From Actinomycetes bacterium (GTDB lineage: Bacteria; Actinomycetota; Acidimicrobiia; Acidimicrobiales; Palsa-688): DNA of 12,643 bases. Below, piece by piece: positions 11,000-12,643 of the stretch. The translations under genes were made by a program, and so were the position numbers. The notes under the pieces are model-generated. The model worked only from the letters and a program-made list of their open reading frames with translations. It was not told the DNA's origin and did not search any database. The stretch is taken from NCBI GenBank assembly GCA_021821705.1, contig JAKACE010000017.1, positions 1 through 12,643 on the forward strand, read 5' to 3'. Positions within the stretch are counted from its first letter, which is position 1; the number at the start of each line of letters is the position of its first letter.

Positions 11000-12111
11000 G
11001 CCAGGACGGAGGCGATCTCCTCGATGACGGGCAAGGGGGTGGTGGCGTGCGCTGATACCCGCACATGGCCCGGCCGTGCCGAAACGGTGATGCCCCGGGT
11101 GGCCAGCGCCCCGGCCACTGCCTCGGGGGAGGTGCCTGGCAGCGAGAACGAGACGATGCCCGACCGCTCCTTCGGCCCCAGGGCCTGGAGCAGCGAGCCG
11201 CCCGCCTCCTCGACCGCCCTTACCAGCATGTCGGTGCGCTCGGCGATGGCACGGCCGACGGCGGCCGGGCCGGCGTCGCGCAGCAGGCGCAGGCCGGCGG
11301 CCAGAGCGGCCGCTTTGACGAGGTCGGGAGCGGTCATGGCAAACCGGCGGGCCGTCGGGCTCGGCTGGGCCTCGAGCGCCGGGACCGAGAAGCCCATCGG
11401 ATCCTGCATCCCCCACCAGCCGGTGAGGCCGGCACCGAGGCGATCGAGGGCGGCCTCCGAGAGCGAGGTGAAGCCCGTGCCCCAGCTCGAGCGCAGCCAC
11501 TTCTGGCCACCGACGACGACAGCGTCGGCCACTCCCCACTCCATGTCGACGGCGCCGAAGCCCTGGATGGAGTCCACGAGCAGGAGCCGGTCGCCCAGGA
11601 CTTGGCGCAGGCCTTGCAGATCTGCCCGGTAGCCGGTCCGGTAGTCGACAGCGCTCACGGCCAGGGCAACGCTGGACGGCGTCAGCGCGTCTGCGACCAT
11701 CTCGGGGGTGACCGGGCCGCTCGGCAGCACCCGGGGCGTGGGCCCCTGCCGCTCGCCTGCACGCAGCCAGGGTTGGATGTTGGCCGGGAACTCGCCCGGG
11801 CCGACCAGCACCTCCGAGGCCGAGCCACCGGGTAGTGAGAAAGCCAGGTGGAACAGGCCCGGGCTGGTGCTGGAGCTGAGGACCACCTGGTCGGCGCTCT
11901 GGCGGCCGGTCAGCTGTGCCGCCAGCTGCCTGGCCTCCAGCTCGCCGGCCTCGAGAGCGGCCCAGTCGACCCGGCCTCCCGCCAGGGTGTCCATGGTCGA
12001 GCCGACCACCCGGGCGACGTCGAGGGAGACCGGCCCGAAGCGGGCGAAGTCGCAGTAACCGGGCGCAGACGCGAAGTGGCCGGAGTAGTCGGCCATCGTC
12101 ATGTTGGTCAT
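10984..12111 (-). CDS. Aminotransferase class V-fold PLP-dependent enzyme
   Basis: A 375-residue fold-type I PLP enzyme of the class V group (cysteine desulfurase, kynureninase and isopenicillin-N-epimerase-like). Visible elements are SSSTSPGLFHLAFSLPGG (79-96, phosphate-side loop), the strand LLLVDSIQGFGAVDM with Asp180 for the pyridine nitrogen, and VVVGGQKWLRSSWGTGF with Lys204 as the Schiff-base lysine. C-terminal GIVSFSLPGTSPEAVAGAL and RVSAHATTPLPVIEEIASVL form the small domain. It lacks the Cys-loop expected of a desulfurase, so an amino-acid lyase, aminotransferase or epimerase role is more likely; the substrate is unknown. ATG 12111 lies 2 nt after the stop of the ABC ATPase gene, so the two are co-transcribed and probably translationally coupled. 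The stop is in a 26-bp duplication. Confidence 0.88.
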   Translation of the reverse strand: MTNMTMADYSGHFASAPGYCDFARFGPVSLDVARVVGSTMDTLAGGRVDWAALEAGELEARQLAAQLTGRQSADQVVLSSSTSPGLFHLAFSLPGGSASEVLVGPGEFPANIQPWLRAGERQGPTPRVLPSGPVTPEMVADALTPSSVALAVSAVDYRTGYRADLQGLRQVLGDRLLLVDSIQGFGAVDMEWGVADAVVVGGQKWLRSSWGTGFTSLSEAALDRLGAGLTGWWGMQDPMGFSVPALEAQPSPTARRFAMTAPDLVKAAALAAGLRLLRDAGPAAVGRAIAERTDMLVRAVEEAGGSLLQALGPKERSGIVSFSLPGTSPEAVAGALATRGITVSARPGHVRVSAHATTPLPVIEEIASVLAGASS

Positions 12112-12113
12112 GA

Positions 12114-12643
12114 TCAGAAGACGCTGGAGAGGAACTGGGCGGTACGGGCGTGCGTAGGCTTGGTGAAGACGTCCCGGGGGGCGCCGTCCTCGACTATCTG
12201 GCCGTCGAACATGAAGATGGCCCGGTCGGCCACTTCCCGGGCGAAGCCGACCTCATGAGTCACCACGATCATCGTCATCCCCTGGCCGGCCAGCGAACGC
12301 ATGACAGCGAGCACGTCGCCTACCAGCTCGGGGTCGAGCGCACTGGTCGGCTCGTCGAAGAGGATGAGACGGGGGCCCATCGCCAGCGCCCGGGCTATGG
12401 CAACCCGCTGTTGTTGGCCGCCCGAGAGCTGGCTCGGGTACTGACCGGCCCAGTCGGCCAGCCCCACCTGGGCCAGCAGGTCGCGTCCCCTGGCCATGGC
12501 AGTGGCCTTTGGCACGCCGAGCACCTGGACCGGGCCTTCGACCACGTTCTCCAGGGCGGTGCGGTGGGCGAACAGGTTGAAGCGCTGGAAGACCATGCCC
12601 ACGACGACGCGCTGCTTGGCGATCTCGCGCTCGGGCAGTTCGT
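12114..12643 (-). CDS. Polar-amino-acid ABC transporter ATP-binding protein, C-terminal part (runs off right edge)
   Basis: The visible 175 codons read in from the right edge ([13 protein letters not shown]) to TGA 12114. Present are the Q-loop [10 protein letters not shown], the ABC signature [15 protein letters not shown], Walker [15 protein letters not shown], and the H-loop [15 protein letters not shown]. The ending [29 protein letters not shown] is the usual C-terminus of GlnQ/HisP/GltL-type ATPases. The N-terminal Walker A is outside the window. It energises uptake of polar amino acids (glutamine, glutamate or similar), with permease and binding protein presumably encoded further right. 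It is the upstream partner of the class V PLP enzyme, which suggests that the imported compound or a product is that enzyme's substrate. Confidence 0.93.
   Translation of the reverse strand, partial: ELPEREIAKQRVVVGMVFQRFNLFAHRTALENVVEGPVQVLGVPKATAMARGRDLLAQVGLADWAGQYPSQLSGGQQQRVAIARALAMGPRLILFDEPTSALDPELVGDVLAVMRSLAGQGMTMIVVTHEVGFAREVADRAIFMFDGQIVEDGAPRDVFTKPTHARTAQFLSSVF

Overview
This is a very GC-rich chromosomal window with strong G/C third-position bias in its genes. It points to a high-GC actinobacterium (Actinomycetota). Supporting content is a DUF385 deazaflavin (F420)-type reductase, an ECF41/SigJ-type sigma factor, and several genes whose start codon sits 7-8 nt after a TANNNT -10 hexamer, the leaderless arrangement common in that phylum. 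I cannot name genus or species. I see no tRNA, rRNA, insertion sequence, CRISPR array or phage gene; this looks like ordinary chromosome with many single-gene units.

Layout. (1) 1-1505, minus strand: the N-terminal half of an MFS transporter running off the left edge, preceded by a candidate 34-codon leader ORF that overlaps its start as GTGA, then an FMN split-barrel (pyridoxamine-phosphate-oxidase-like) protein. (2) 1539-2849, plus: a MocR/PdxR-type GntR-aminotransferase regulator, divergent from the flavoprotein across a 33-bp promoter region. (3) 2910-3326, plus: a DUF385 reductase, convergent with (4) 3519-4079, minus: a UPF0303 heme-degrading-domain protein whose 3' end lies in a 15-bp minisatellite. 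(5) 4134-6678, plus: cobyric acid synthase (cobQ), then a free-standing AICAR transformylase (PurH C-terminal domain without IMP cyclohydrolase). (6) 6791-8366: a divergent AhpD/carboxymuconolactone-decarboxylase-like gene and an ECF41-type sigma factor, a recognised sigma-target pairing, with an ECF41-like promoter between them. (7) 8461-9291, plus: a SAM methyltransferase. (8) 9312-10360, minus: a membrane-anchored protein with nine-residue repeats and a GNAT acetyltransferase. (9) 10361-10983: a 623-bp stretch without a convincing gene but with tandem repeats. (10) 10984-12643, minus: a class V aminotransferase-fold enzyme coupled to a polar-amino-acid ABC transporter ATPase that runs off the right edge.

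Functional themes. The clearest regulatory pairs are MocR with the flavoprotein (a PLP-responsive regulator facing a vitamin-B6/flavin-fold enzyme) and the ECF41 sigma with the AhpD-like protein. The aminotransferase and ABC ATPase probably form one amino-acid uptake and metabolism operon. CobQ and the AICAR transformylase are neighbours, but the second gene has its own likely promoter, so they need not be one pathway.

Patterns. A TANNNT-N7/8-start layout recurs before six reading frames (starts 744, 1539, 4079, 4134, 5659, 8461). Three genes have their stop codon inside a short tandem duplication (UPF0303, cobQ, aminotransferase). I found no convincing new defence or mobile system. The least familiar items are the nine-residue-repeat membrane protein, the leader ORF in front of the MFS gene, and an ECF41 module with degenerate signature residues in both sigma factor and partner.
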